Shown: piece after piece, positions 17,508 through 26,219 of the stretch
Position numbering within the stretch: the first letter of the stretch is position 1
Layout of the letters: each line of letters starts with the position of its first letter
From: Gammaproteobacteria bacterium
Lineage (GTDB): Bacteria > Pseudomonadota > Gammaproteobacteria > Pseudomonadales > Pseudohongiellaceae
Assembly (NCBI GenBank): GCA_030427065.1
Contig: JAUHWU010000021.1
Location: forward strand, 1-35,143
Length of the DNA: 35,143 bases
Direction: 5' to 3'
Program-made: the position numbers and the translations under genes
The notes under the pieces: generated by a model
Told to the model about the DNA's origin: nothing
The model's database searches: none
Seen by the model: only the letters and a program-made list of their open reading frames with translations

Positions 17508-18797
17508 TTGGCTAAAATACAAGCTATTCGCGGAATGAATGATGTATTGCCGACGCAGACTCCCGCCTGGCAGTACCTTGAACGGGTCATGAGAGATTTG
17601 CTGGCTGCCTATGCCTATCAGGAAATACGTTTTCCCATTGTGGAACAGACGCAGCTTTTCAAACGCTCCATCGGTGAAGTGACCGATATCGTTGAAAAAG
17701 AGATGTATACATTCGAAGACCGTAATGGCGAGAGCCTGAGTCTGAGACCGGAAGGAACAGCGTGCTGTGTTCGCGCGGCAGAACAGCATGGGCTGCTTTA
17801 TAACCAGACGCAGAAACTCTGGTATATGGGGCCCATGTATCGTCATGAGCGCCCACAAAAAGGACGCTACCGGCAGTTTTACCAGATGGGTGTTGAAGCA
17901 TTTGGTATGAGCGGCATAGATATTGAAGCGGAACTGTTAATGCTGTCCCGTGACCTCTGGCAGCAACTGGGTATTGATGATGTACTGACCCTGGAAATCA
18001 ATAACCTGGGTAATTCTGAAGACCGCAAGCGCTATGGGGAAACACTGAAGGAATACTTACTGCAGCACCGCGATGTGCTGGATGAAGATAGCCAGCGCAG
18101 ACTGGAAAAGAACGTACTGCGTATTCTGGACAGCAAGAACCCGCAAACGCGGGAGATTCTCAAGCAAGCCCCACAACTGCCAGACCACATTTGTGCTGAC
18201 TCTGCTGCCGGTTTTCAGCAATTGCTGGAAATTCTTGCGCAGGCGGGGATTGCCTACCAGGTCAATACCTCCCTGGTGCGTGGACTGGATTATTACAATG
18301 GGGTGGTCTTTGAATGGACTACTGATAAACTGGGTGCCCAGTCTGCGGTATGTTCCGGTGGTCGTTATGATGGTCTTTCCAGACAACTGGGTGGTTCCGA
18401 TACTCCGGGGGTGGGTTTTGCCCTTGGTATGGAAAGAATGGTTCTGTTGCTGGAAGAACTGGAGAAACTGCCTGCGGGAATTTCCAGAACCGTGGATCTC
18501 TACATTTGTGTAATCGGAGACGGAGTGCAGCAACAGGCACTTATACTGGCTGCCGAAATACGCAGGAGGCTCCCGACACTCAGGGTTTTGACCCATTGCG
18601 GTGGTGGTAAATATAATAGCCAGTTGAAAAAAGCATACGCCAGTAGTGCGCAGTGTGCCTTGATACTAGAGGGTGAGGAGGCACAGCGGGAAGTAAAACT
18701 CCGGGTCCTGGATGACAACGGTGATACGAGCACAGTGGCGGCACAATCAGTATTTGATTCATTGTCCAGACTGTTTGATATAGAGCTGTTTGATTGA
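17508..18797 (+). CDS. hisS: Histidyl-tRNA synthetase
   Basis: HisS charges tRNA-His. The 429-residue class II synthetase starts at TTG 17508, giving MAKIQAIRGMNDVLP, the expected N-terminus, with CAGGG (17497-17501) before it. Visible motifs: motif 2 (MYRHERPQKGRYRQFYQMG), the histidine-binding LVRGLDYYNGVVFEW, and motif 3 (GVGFALGMERM), followed by the anticodon-binding domain. The stop codon lies inside the first copy of a three-copy 15-bp repeat. There is a 103-bp gap after ispG. Confidence 0.97.
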   Translation: MAKIQAIRGMNDVLPTQTPAWQYLERVMRDLLAAYAYQEIRFPIVEQTQLFKRSIGEVTDIVEKEMYTFEDRNGESLSLRPEGTACCVRAAEQHGLLYNQTQKLWYMGPMYRHERPQKGRYRQFYQMGVEAFGMSGIDIEAELLMLSRDLWQQLGIDDVLTLEINNLGNSEDRKRYGETLKEYLLQHRDVLDEDSQRRLEKNVLRILDSKNPQTREILKQAPQLPDHICADSAAGFQQLLEILAQAGIAYQVNTSLVRGLDYYNGVVFEWTTDKLGAQSAVCSGGRYDGLSRQLGGSDTPGVGFALGMERMVLLLEELEKLPAGISRTVDLYICVIGDGVQQQALILAAEIRRRLPTLRVLTHCGGGKYNSQLKKAYASSAQCALILEGEEAQREVKLRVLDDNGDTSTVAAQSVFDSLSRLFDIELFD

Positions 18798-18836
18798 CAT
18801 TGGTTAGATTGACATTGGTTAGATTGACATTGGTTT
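18792..18836 (+). repeat. Three-copy 15-bp tandem repeat across the hisS stop codon
   Basis: The unit GATTGACATTGGTTA occurs at 18792-18806 and 18807-18821, and once more at 18822-18836 with the last base changed to T. The first copy supplies the final Asp codon and TGA stop of hisS. Each copy contains TTGACA, the consensus -35 hexamer; the third is 17 bases from GATTAA (18847-18852), a poor -10. It may feed a promoter for yfgM or simply be slippage-prone DNA. Confidence 0.85.
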
Positions 18837-18961
18837 TATTGTAAGTGATTAAAATATAAGTACTTTATTGAGTGTCAGTTAACAGGGGCCATTCAATTTG
18901 AGCCACTTGATTGATAGTAAAGATTATTAACATAATGATATTTATTTAGGGAGTTACTCTT

Positions 18962-19627
18962 TTGGCAAGTTACGCTAATGACGACGAACAAGTTGAAGCC
19001 TTAAAACGCTGGTGGCAGGAAAATGGTACGTCACTATTGACCGGGATTGTTATTGTTCTGGTTGTTTTGTTTGGCTCCAGACAATGGCAGGGTGCCCGAT
19101 TGGCAAATGCCGAAGCGGCATCTGACCTGTATGAAGATGTAGTGCAGTTAGCCGTTCTCGATCAGGCCAATGCCTTGCCTGCCGATTCCATGGCGCAACT
19201 GGAAAGCAGCTACGATGAATTGCGCAATGAATTCGAAGACAGTATTTATACACGCTATGCTGCCATGATGATGGCGACAGTGTATGTAAACCAGGAAAAT
19301 TATGATCAGGCTGCCACCGAGTTAATCTGGATTCTTGATAATCCTGAACTGGGATTTATGCAAACTGTCGAGGAAGAATTATTTCTCACCGTCAGATTGA
19401 GACTGGCCAGGGTTAAATTGGCCCAGGGGCTGGCCCAGGAAGCGCTGACGATTGTTACTGAAGTAGAGCCGGGCGCATTGGCGGCAGGGTTTGCCGAAGT
19501 GCAGGGTGATGCTTACCTGCAACTTGGGCAATTTGAACAGGCCCGCAGTGCCTATGAGAGAGCTATTTCTCTGGAGCCCGCTAATGCCAGTTTCATTGAT
19601 CTGAAAATTCGCGGCATTGGCAGTTAA
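18962..19627 (+). CDS. yfgM: YfgM-like membrane TPR protein
   Basis: YfgM is an inner-membrane protein with a periplasmic tetratricopeptide domain that associates with the SecYEG translocon and the chaperone PpiD. The 221-residue product (E. coli 206) has the typical start DDEQVEALKRWWQENG, one membrane helix near residues 24-41 (LLTGIVIVLVVLFGSRQW) and TPR helices ending in GQFEQARSAYERAISLEP. Start TTG at 18962 with GGGAG (18950-18954). It sits between hisS and bamB as in E. coli and Pseudomonas. Confidence 0.92.
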   Translation: MASYANDDEQVEALKRWWQENGTSLLTGIVIVLVVLFGSRQWQGARLANAEAASDLYEDVVQLAVLDQANALPADSMAQLESSYDELRNEFEDSIYTRYAAMMMATVYVNQENYDQAATELIWILDNPELGFMQTVEEELFLTVRLRLARVKLAQGLAQEALTIVTEVEPGALAAGFAEVQGDAYLQLGQFEQARSAYERAISLEPANASFIDLKIRGIGS

Positions 19628-19663
19628 GCGCCAGCACTGCCTCTCCACTATTTTAATTCCAAT

Positions 19664-20845
19664 ATGCGAGCAATGATGACAACACATCTGCGACTGGTTT
19701 TACTTTTCCTGGCGATACCGGTTTTATCTGGATGCGGCTGGAATCCTTTGAGCTTTCTATCTGGTAGTGATGATGACGTAAAACCCGCTGAACTTGTTGA
19801 TTTTGATGAGGAAGTCAGACTGCGCAAACAATGGAATGTCAATGTAGGCAAGGGGCAGGGCAAAAAATACAACAGACTGAAACCTGTTATTAATGGCGAC
19901 GTTATTTATGCGGCAGGTAATGATGGCAGGATTATTGCCCTTGAAAGGGACAATGGCAGGGAAATATGGGAAACACGTCTGGATTATGAAATTACCGGAG
20001 GCGTAGGGTACGGTGGTGGCCGGGTATTGTTGGGCACTGAAAATTCGACGGTTATCGCGCTCGATGCGCAGACAGGCGCAATTCTCTGGGAAACGGAAGT
20101 TACCAGTGAAGTGTTATCTGCACCGGCGGCTAATAACGGATTTGTAGTTGTTCTGGCTATTGATGGCAAACTTACTGGCCACGATGCACGCACTGGTGAA
20201 CAGCTTTGGATATATGAAAATACCGTCCCCGCTCTTACGCTAAGGGGAGACAGCTCGCCTTTGATCCTTGAAAATTTTGTGCTGGCAGCTTTTGGTAATG
20301 GATCGGTGGTTTCTCTTGCCGTAGACAATGGCACTTTACGCTGGGAAGAGAGGGTTGCAATACCTACAGGCACTTCGGAAATTGACCGTCTTGTGGATAT
20401 AGACGGAGACCTTTTTGTGACTGATGCCGGCATCCTGTTGGTGCCTAGTTATCAGGGCTATCTGGCCGCCATTGATGTGGTTACCGGACAGATGCGTTGG
20501 CGTGTCCAGGAGTCCAGTGTTAATGGCGCCAGCTCAGGTTTTGGTAATGTCTACACAAGCGATGCCAATGGCCATGTAAAGGCCTATCAAGTGGGTGAAG
20601 AGGATCCAATCTGGACCAACGAAGCACTTGATTTAAGAAGTCTCACTGCTCCACAAAGCTTTAATAATTATGTAGCTGTAGGTGACTATGAGGGCTATGT
20701 TCATTTAATGTCGCAGGTGGATGGTAGATTCGTCGGGCGTATACGGGTGGACAATAATGGAATACGTGCGCCAATGCTGTCACGTGGTAATACCCTTTAT
20801 GTGTTTGGCAATAGCGGCAACCTGACTGCACTGGGTGTTGAATAA
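19664..20845 (+). CDS. bamB: Outer-membrane assembly lipoprotein BamB
   Basis: BamB is a lipoprotein of the BAM complex that inserts beta-barrel proteins in the outer membrane. The 393-residue product has a lipoprotein signal peptide with lipobox LSGC (Cys24) and a beta-propeller built of PQQ-like blades, for example NDGRIIALERDNGREIWE, ENSTVIALDAQTGAILWE and YQGYLAAIDVVTGQMRW. The start could be ATG 19664 or one of the ATGs at 19673/19676; none has a strong Shine-Dalgarno sequence. It is 36 bp after yfgM. Confidence 0.94.
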   Translation: MRAMMTTHLRLVLLFLAIPVLSGCGWNPLSFLSGSDDDVKPAELVDFDEEVRLRKQWNVNVGKGQGKKYNRLKPVINGDVIYAAGNDGRIIALERDNGREIWETRLDYEITGGVGYGGGRVLLGTENSTVIALDAQTGAILWETEVTSEVLSAPAANNGFVVVLAIDGKLTGHDARTGEQLWIYENTVPALTLRGDSSPLILENFVLAAFGNGSVVSLAVDNGTLRWEERVAIPTGTSEIDRLVDIDGDLFVTDAGILLVPSYQGYLAAIDVVTGQMRWRVQESSVNGASSGFGNVYTSDANGHVKAYQVGEEDPIWTNEALDLRSLTAPQSFNNYVAVGDYEGYVHLMSQVDGRFVGRIRVDNNGIRAPMLSRGNTLYVFGNSGNLTALGVE

Positions 20846-20963
20846 CTTTTTCTGTTTAGACCTGTTCCAGTTATTTTTTCGACTGTTATTTAGCCAGTCG
20901 CGTAAAGTATAGAAATTCCACAATTCTACAGGGCTGTCATTTGATAGTCCGAGGTTCAACATC

Positions 20964-22409
20964 ATGATGCCCGTCATCGCCTTGGTAGGCAGGCCAAACG
21001 TCGGCAAGTCAACGCTTTTCAATCGTCTCACCCGTTCCAGGGATGCCCTGGTTGCAGATTTTGCCGGGCTTACCCGTGACCGAAAATACGGTGAAGGTAA
21101 TGCTGCTGAACGTAACTTTATTGTTATCGACACCGGTGGCATTACAGGTAACGAGGAAGGTCTTGACCTGCGTATGAGCGAGCAATCCCTGCTTGCCATA
21201 GAAGAAGCGGATATTACCTTGTTACTGGTCGATGCGCGGGAAGGTTTGCTACCCGGTGATCATCAACTGGTGGAATACTTGCGCAAAACATCCCGGCCTT
21301 ATTCCCTGGTCGTGAATAAAACCGATGGTTTGGATCCCGATGTTGCACTGGCGGATTTTCATCAGCTGGGGTGCGAAAACATATTCGCGATTGCGGCGAG
21401 CCATGGCCGGGGCGTCAGCAAAATGATAGAGGACGTCCTGACACCATTTCCCGTTCAGGAAGATGATCCCGGTATTGAAGAAAATGCCGGCATAAAAATA
21501 GCAGTGGCTGGTCGACCTAATGTTGGCAAGTCAACGCTGGTCAACCGGATTCTTGGTGAAGAAAGAGTGGTAGTTTACGATCATCCCGGAACTACGCGGG
21601 ACAGTATCTATATTCCCTTTGAGCGTCGGGGTACGGCCTACACATTGATTGATACCGCTGGTATTCGAAAAAAGGGCAAGACCAATGAGGCAATAGAGAA
21701 GTTTTCTGTTGTGAAATCACTGCAGGCGATAAAAGATGCCAATGTGGTTGTGCTGCTGCTTGATGCGCGCGAAGGCATTGTTGAGCAGGATCTGCATTTA
21801 CTGGGCTATGTTCTGGATTCTGGAAGAGCCTTGGTCATTGCGCTGAACAAGTGGGACGGCATGGATGACTATGCCAAAGACCAGGTACGCAAGGCGATTC
21901 AAAGACGTCTGGTGTTTATTGATTTTGCCAAGATCCACTTTATTTCTGCATTGCATGGAACCGGTGTAGGCGATCTGTATGCGTCCATAGATAAAGCCTA
22001 TGCATCGGCCAGCCTCAAACTGAATACCAACAAACTGACACTTTTGCTTGAGCGTATTACCGAGAACCATGCTCCCCCTATCATTAATGGCAGGCGTATC
22101 AAACTGCGCTATGCGCATCCCGGGGGCAGTAATCCACCCATCATTGTTATTCATGGCAAACAGACAGATAAAGTTCCTGCCCACTATGTGCGCTTTCTGG
22201 AAAAGAACTTCAGAAAATTTCTGAAGATGGAAGGCACGCCCATTCGAATAGAACTGGTAAGTGATGACAACCCTTTTGTCAGGGCGGAAGAGGGGAAATC
22301 CAACAAGGAAGTAGCCCGCAAGAGGCGCATAAAGAAGAACAGGGAATTGTCTGCAAAATCCAGCCGGGATAAATCACCGGCAAAGGGTCGGACTCCGAGA
22401 CAGAGATAG
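20964..22409 (+). CDS. der: Ribosome-associated GTPase Der
   Basis: Der (EngA) is a double-domain GTPase needed for assembly of the 50S subunit. Both G domains are complete: GRPNVGKST at residues 9-17 with DTGG and NKTDG, and a second GRPNVGKST near residue 185 with [10 protein letters not shown] and [11 protein letters not shown]-like domain and a Lys/Arg-rich tail ([19 protein letters not shown]) follow. The 481-residue length fits (E. coli 490). GAGG (20951-20954) precedes the ATG. Confidence 0.97.
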   Translation: MMPVIALVGRPNVGKSTLFNRLTRSRDALVADFAGLTRDRKYGEGNAAERNFIVIDTGGITGNEEGLDLRMSEQSLLAIEEADITLLLVDAREGLLPGDHQLVEYLRKTSRPYSLVVNKTDGLDPDVALADFHQLGCENIFAIAASHGRGVSKMIEDVLTPFPVQEDDPGIEENAGIKIAVAGRPNVGKSTLVNRILGEERVVVYDHPGTTRDSIYIPFERRGTAYTLIDTAGIRKKGKTNEAIEKFSVVKSLQAIKDANVVVLLLDAREGIVEQDLHLLGYVLDSGRALVIALNKWDGMDDYAKDQVRKAIQRRLVFIDFAKIHFISALHGTGVGDLYASIDKAYASASLKLNTNKLTLLLERITENHAPPIINGRRIKLRYAHPGGSNPPIIVIHGKQTDKVPAHYVRFLEKNFRKFLKMEGTPIRIELVSDDNPFVRAEEGKSNKEVARKRRIKKNRELSAKSSRDKSPAKGRTPRQR

Positions 22410-22416
22410 TTTCCTC

Positions 22417-23154
22417 ATGGCAGTAACAGAAAAACTCACCCTTATTCTGAAAACTGGCGGCACAATTCCTGCAATTGCCGAGAATGCGGGGGATTTTGAG
22501 GACTGGATCGTGGATGCCATGTCCCTGTCAGAAGATCAATTCCTGTGTGTTTCTGTTTTTGAGGGTGAATCCCTGCCTGATATTGCCTCGTTATCATCCA
22601 TTGTAATCACTGGCTCCCCGGCAATGGTGACACAGAATCTGCAATGGATTCGACAGAGTCAGGACTTTATTCTTGCCGCTATCGAGGCAGGATTACCTGT
22701 ATTGGGTATCTGTTTTGGTCATCAGTTACTGGCGCATGCCCTGGGGGGCAGGGTGGACTGGCATCCGCACGGCAGGGAAATTGGTACTACTTCTGTCAGT
22801 CTTACCAGTGACGCTATAAACGACGAGTTATTTGGAGATTTGGCAATACATTTTCCCGTTCATACTACTCACATGCAGACCGTAACAAAATTGCCAGCTG
22901 GTACCAGGGTGCTGGCCAACAATCAATTTGAAGCACACCATGCGTTGCGTTTTGGCGAGCGAGTCTGGGGAGTGCAGTTCCATCCTGAGTTTGATGCCTC
23001 AATCATGCGCGGATATATCCAGGCACGTAGTGAACAAATTGAAGCAGAGGGCTTGAATACAAAAAAACTTCTTTCTGCCGTTGAGTCAACGCCTCAGGCA
23101 TTCACACTGTTAGAGAAATTTGCGACTTATTCTCGACAGATAAACAATATCTAG
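22417..23154 (+). CDS. Class I glutamine amidotransferase-like protein
   Basis: This 245-residue protein is a free-standing class I glutamine amidotransferase domain. The catalytic triad is visible: Cys99 in GICFGHQLLAHALGG, and His189/Glu191 in GVQFHPEFD. These match the nucleophile elbow and His-x-Glu of the GuaA/TrpG type. It has no synthase domain, and no partner enzyme is adjacent, so it may be a hydrolase acting on a gamma-glutamyl compound, as other stand-alone members do; that is inference. It starts 7 bp after der, so probable co-transcription, and ends 84 bp from the convergent ppk1. Confidence 0.85.
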   Translation: MAVTEKLTLILKTGGTIPAIAENAGDFEDWIVDAMSLSEDQFLCVSVFEGESLPDIASLSSIVITGSPAMVTQNLQWIRQSQDFILAAIEAGLPVLGICFGHQLLAHALGGRVDWHPHGREIGTTSVSLTSDAINDELFGDLAIHFPVHTTHMQTVTKLPAGTRVLANNQFEAHHALRFGERVWGVQFHPEFDASIMRGYIQARSEQIEAEGLNTKKLLSAVESTPQAFTLLEKFATYSRQINNI

Positions 23155-23238
23155 CTGACAGTATATAAACCAAGCTTTTTACCCGGAATTGTCACAAAGA
23201 AAAAAGTGAAAAGAAAAAACCCGGAGAGTCGAAAAAAA

Positions 23239-25329
23239 TCAGAGTGTGTAGATTTCCAGCAGGGTATTTTGGGCACAGCGAGGGTTCGCACTTGGTGTAC
23301 TCTTCTTGTAGCTGCCATCCGGTTGTAATACCCAGGACTGGGTATTATCTGAAAGATATAACTGCAAACCTTCCTTAAGCAGTTTCTTTTTCATACGTTT
23401 CTCTTCAATGGGGAAACAGGTTTCAACACGGCGGAAAAAATTCCGGTCCATCCAGTCGCCGCTGGAGAGAAACAGTTCGTAATCCCCATCATTGTGAAAA
23501 TAAAAGATTCTGGTGTGTTCAAGAAATCTGCCGACGATGGAGCGAACCTGAATATTTTCCGAGACACCTTTTATGCCCGGGCGAAGGCAGCAGATACCTC
23601 TAACGATAAGATCAATTTTAACGCCTGCCTGGGATGCACGATAAAGCGCTTCAATGATAGTGGGCTCCACCAGGGAATTCATTTTGGCAATAATTCTGGC
23701 TGATTTTCCTTTACTGGCATGGTCACGTTCGCGGTCAATGAGGTCAAGCATTCCTTTGTGAAAAGTAAAGGGCGCCTGCAGAATTTTTTTACGTTTACCG
23801 GGTTTGCCCAAGGCTGTCAGCTGTTGAAATACTTTCTGAACATCGTCAGTGATGGCCAGGTCGCTGGTGAGAAGACCGTAGTCGGTATATTGCCTGGCGG
23901 TGCCAGCATGGTAGTTGCCAGTTGCCAGGTGCACATAGCGCTTGAGTTGTTTTCCTTCGCGGCGAATCACCAGGCTCATTTTTGCATGGGTTTTATGGCC
24001 CACGACACCATAGGAAACATGGGCTCCAGCAGCCTGTAATTCGTTTGCGAGCTCAATATTCTCCTCTTCATCAAAGCGTGCTCTTAGTTCGATAACGACA
24101 GTGACTTCCTTTCCTTCATGGGCCGCCTTGATCAATGTATCAACAATACTGGAGTCGTCCTCTGTGCGGTACAGAGTCTGCTTTATGGCAAGCACCTTTG
24201 GATCCACTGAAGCCTGGCGCACAAAATCCACAACGGTGTTAAAAGTCTGGAAAGGATGGTGCAGCAGAATATCGCCTTTTTTAATGGTTTCAAATATGTC
24301 GTGGTCGCGTAAAACCCTGCTGTGAATACCCGGAGTAAAGGGGAGGAATTTCAGGTCTGGTCGATTGACCTTCTGGGAAATAGCCATTAAACGATTCAGA
24401 TTGACTGGTCCTTCGACCTGGTAAACATCATTTTTCTGCAGGTTAAACTGGTGTGTCAGATAGTCGATCATATCCTGGGGGCAATTATCCGGTACTTCCA
24501 GCCTGACAGCTTCTGCAAAGCGGCGCGATGGTAGCTTGCCTTCGAGAGCTCGCATCAAATCGCCCACTTCCTCTTCACTGACGAGTAAATCAGAGTTTCG
24601 GGTAATTCTGAATTGATAGCATCCGGTTACAGTCATGCCAGGGAAAAGGTCCGCCGCATGCATATGAATAATCGAAGACAGGAAAACAAATTCATGTTTT
24701 TTGGCAGAGCCGGTACCAGGGAGTTCTATTAAACGTGGCAGAGCCCTTGGCGCCTGTACAATGGCGATGCCGGAATTTCTGCCAAAAGCATCTTTACCCT
24801 CCAGGGAAATTATAAAATTCAGACTTTTGTTGAGAACCTGGGGAAACGGATGTGCCGGATCCAGTCCGACCGGGCTAAGGATGGGCAATAACTCTCTGTT
24901 AAAGTAATTTTTTATCCAGCTCTTTTGTTTTTGATTTAGGCTTTGCCGGTCAAGACAGTGAATACCTTCTTTTTTCAGATCCGGTAAAACGATTTCATTT
25001 AATACGCGATATTGTTCATCCACAATTTCATGGGCTACGTCACTTATTCGTTGCAATTGCTCGGAAGGCGATAAATTGTCAGGACCACTTTGCATGGAGC
25101 CAAAAGCAACCTGCTGCTTTAAACCTGCTACCCTGATTTCAAAAAACTCATCAATATTTGAACTGGATATACAAAGAAAGAAAAGTCGTTCGAGCAATGG
25201 AGTCGCAGGATCACATGCCTGCATTAGCACTCTTCGATTAAATTCAAGCAGGCTGAGTTCACGGTTAATAAAAAACTTCGGATTACTTAAATCAACCTCG
25301 CTTTCGCGTGACTCTTTTTGTGCGGCCAT
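23239..25329 (-). CDS. ppk1: Polyphosphate kinase 1
   Basis: PPK1 polymerises the gamma phosphate of ATP into polyphosphate, a reserve and stress signal. The 696-residue product (E. coli 688) shows the N-terminal FINRELSLLEFNRRVL, the autophosphorylated histidine at about 448 (GHKTHAKM), the second catalytic histidine at about 605 (GRFLEHTRIFYF), ATGNYHAGTARQYTDYGLLT and LSSGDWMDRNFFRRVE. AGG lies 5 bases before the ATG. The upstream gene on the same strand is a methyltransferase 30 bp away, so the two are probably co-transcribed. Confidence 0.97.
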   Translation of the reverse strand: MAAQKESRESEVDLSNPKFFINRELSLLEFNRRVLMQACDPATPLLERLFFLCISSSNIDEFFEIRVAGLKQQVAFGSMQSGPDNLSPSEQLQRISDVAHEIVDEQYRVLNEIVLPDLKKEGIHCLDRQSLNQKQKSWIKNYFNRELLPILSPVGLDPAHPFPQVLNKSLNFIISLEGKDAFGRNSGIAIVQAPRALPRLIELPGTGSAKKHEFVFLSSIIHMHAADLFPGMTVTGCYQFRITRNSDLLVSEEEVGDLMRALEGKLPSRRFAEAVRLEVPDNCPQDMIDYLTHQFNLQKNDVYQVEGPVNLNRLMAISQKVNRPDLKFLPFTPGIHSRVLRDHDIFETIKKGDILLHHPFQTFNTVVDFVRQASVDPKVLAIKQTLYRTEDDSSIVDTLIKAAHEGKEVTVVIELRARFDEEENIELANELQAAGAHVSYGVVGHKTHAKMSLVIRREGKQLKRYVHLATGNYHAGTARQYTDYGLLTSDLAITDDVQKVFQQLTALGKPGKRKKILQAPFTFHKGMLDLIDRERDHASKGKSARIIAKMNSLVEPTIIEALYRASQAGVKIDLIVRGICCLRPGIKGVSENIQVRSIVGRFLEHTRIFYFHNDGDYELFLSSGDWMDRNFFRRVETCFPIEEKRMKKKLLKEGLQLYLSDNTQSWVLQPDGSYKKSTPSANPRCAQNTLLEIYTL

Positions 25330-25359
25330 AATTACCTGGTGTTTTGTTTTAAAAAATGA

Positions 25360-25980
25360 TTATTTATTTTTGATGACAAGCAGATAGCCTTCTTCTTTAA
25401 CAGGGTTTTTCAGCTCCACTTCGAGAAGTTCGCTATTGAATTTCTTCTTACATTTCTTTGCCAGCTTCAGGAAGGGGGATCTGCCGGGATCTGCGATAAC
25501 TATTGTCTTCACCCCATTTTTTAAAGATTTTTTGATTAATGTATACAGAGGGCCTATGAGTTCATCCCAGAAGCAGATATCTCCACCAAGAACCATATCC
25601 TGCTGCGCAAGCAGGCCGGATTTAAGTTTTTCATATTTGCTAACCTTGGTTTTTACCGAGGTATTGTTGAGTTCAGCATGCATGTGCAGGAATGGGAAAA
25701 CATTTTTATCGGCATCGACAGCGATTACCTCGGCCGAAAATTGTTTTGCACACCAGATGCTGAGTATTCCCCAGCCACTGCCAATTTCCATGATTCTGGA
25801 GTTGGTTTCTGGTGGATTTTCGAGAAGATAATCCATGATGATATAACTGGAAAACCAGACCTTGTCACCATGAATTTCCGGGGTGCTGGTTTTTTTGAGC
25901 AATTTTTTTATTGTTTTATGCTTTTTCTTGTAAAGCTTGAGTCCGCGGACTTCTTTTACATCTTCTTTATCGCTGCTCAT
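25360..25980 (-). CDS. Small class I SAM-dependent methyltransferase
   Basis: The 206-residue product has the Rossmann motif I IMEIGSGWGILSIWCAKQF at about residues 63-81, followed by VIAVDAD (motif II acidic end) and GGDICFWDEL, which resembles the post-motif of the METTL/methyltransferase-16 protein-lysine methyltransferases. The first 35 residues are very rich in lysine (KLYKKKHKTIKKLLKKT). The substrate is unknown. It lies directly upstream of ppk1 on the same strand. The gene and the 240 bp upstream are more AT-rich by eye than the neighbours, a possible sign of acquisition. Family sure, subfamily tentative. Confidence 0.7.
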   Translation of the reverse strand: MSSDKEDVKEVRGLKLYKKKHKTIKKLLKKTSTPEIHGDKVWFSSYIIMDYLLENPPETNSRIMEIGSGWGILSIWCAKQFSAEVIAVDADKNVFPFLHMHAELNNTSVKTKVSKYEKLKSGLLAQQDMVLGGDICFWDELIGPLYTLIKKSLKNGVKTIVIADPGRSPFLKLAKKCKKKFNSELLEVELKNPVKEEGYLLVIKNK

Positions 25981-26219
25981 AAAAAATACTGCCCCATATT
26001 CAGCTCTATTTTTACATCTAAATGTTTGGCTTCGATTAAAATAAAATTAAGAATCATTTCTATATACGCATGTGAATCTATTTTTTTCTGTTAATGAGTT
26101 AGTTCATGCCTTGCTCAAGTAAACGGAAAATGAATGCTTTGTAATTATGTTGATCTATAAAAGAGGTTCTTGATACTACTAGTTCTATTCTAATGTTGTT
26201 TGGTACCAGCCTTTTACTA
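25981..26219. other. AT-rich gene-free gap between methyltransferase and xseA
   Basis: A 239-bp stretch, visibly AT-rich, between two minus-strand genes. It presumably carries the promoter for the methyltransferase-ppk1 pair, but I could not find a pair of hexamers at good spacing on the minus strand, nor a terminator for xseA. Confidence 0.4.

Noticed and set aside
18792-18836. CRISPR-like array
   Set aside because: Units are contiguous 15-mers with no spacers and no cas genes; it is a simple tandem repeat.
23155-23238. Shared terminator between convergent genes
   Set aside because: A- and T-runs are present, but no stem with adequate GC pairs precedes them on either strand.
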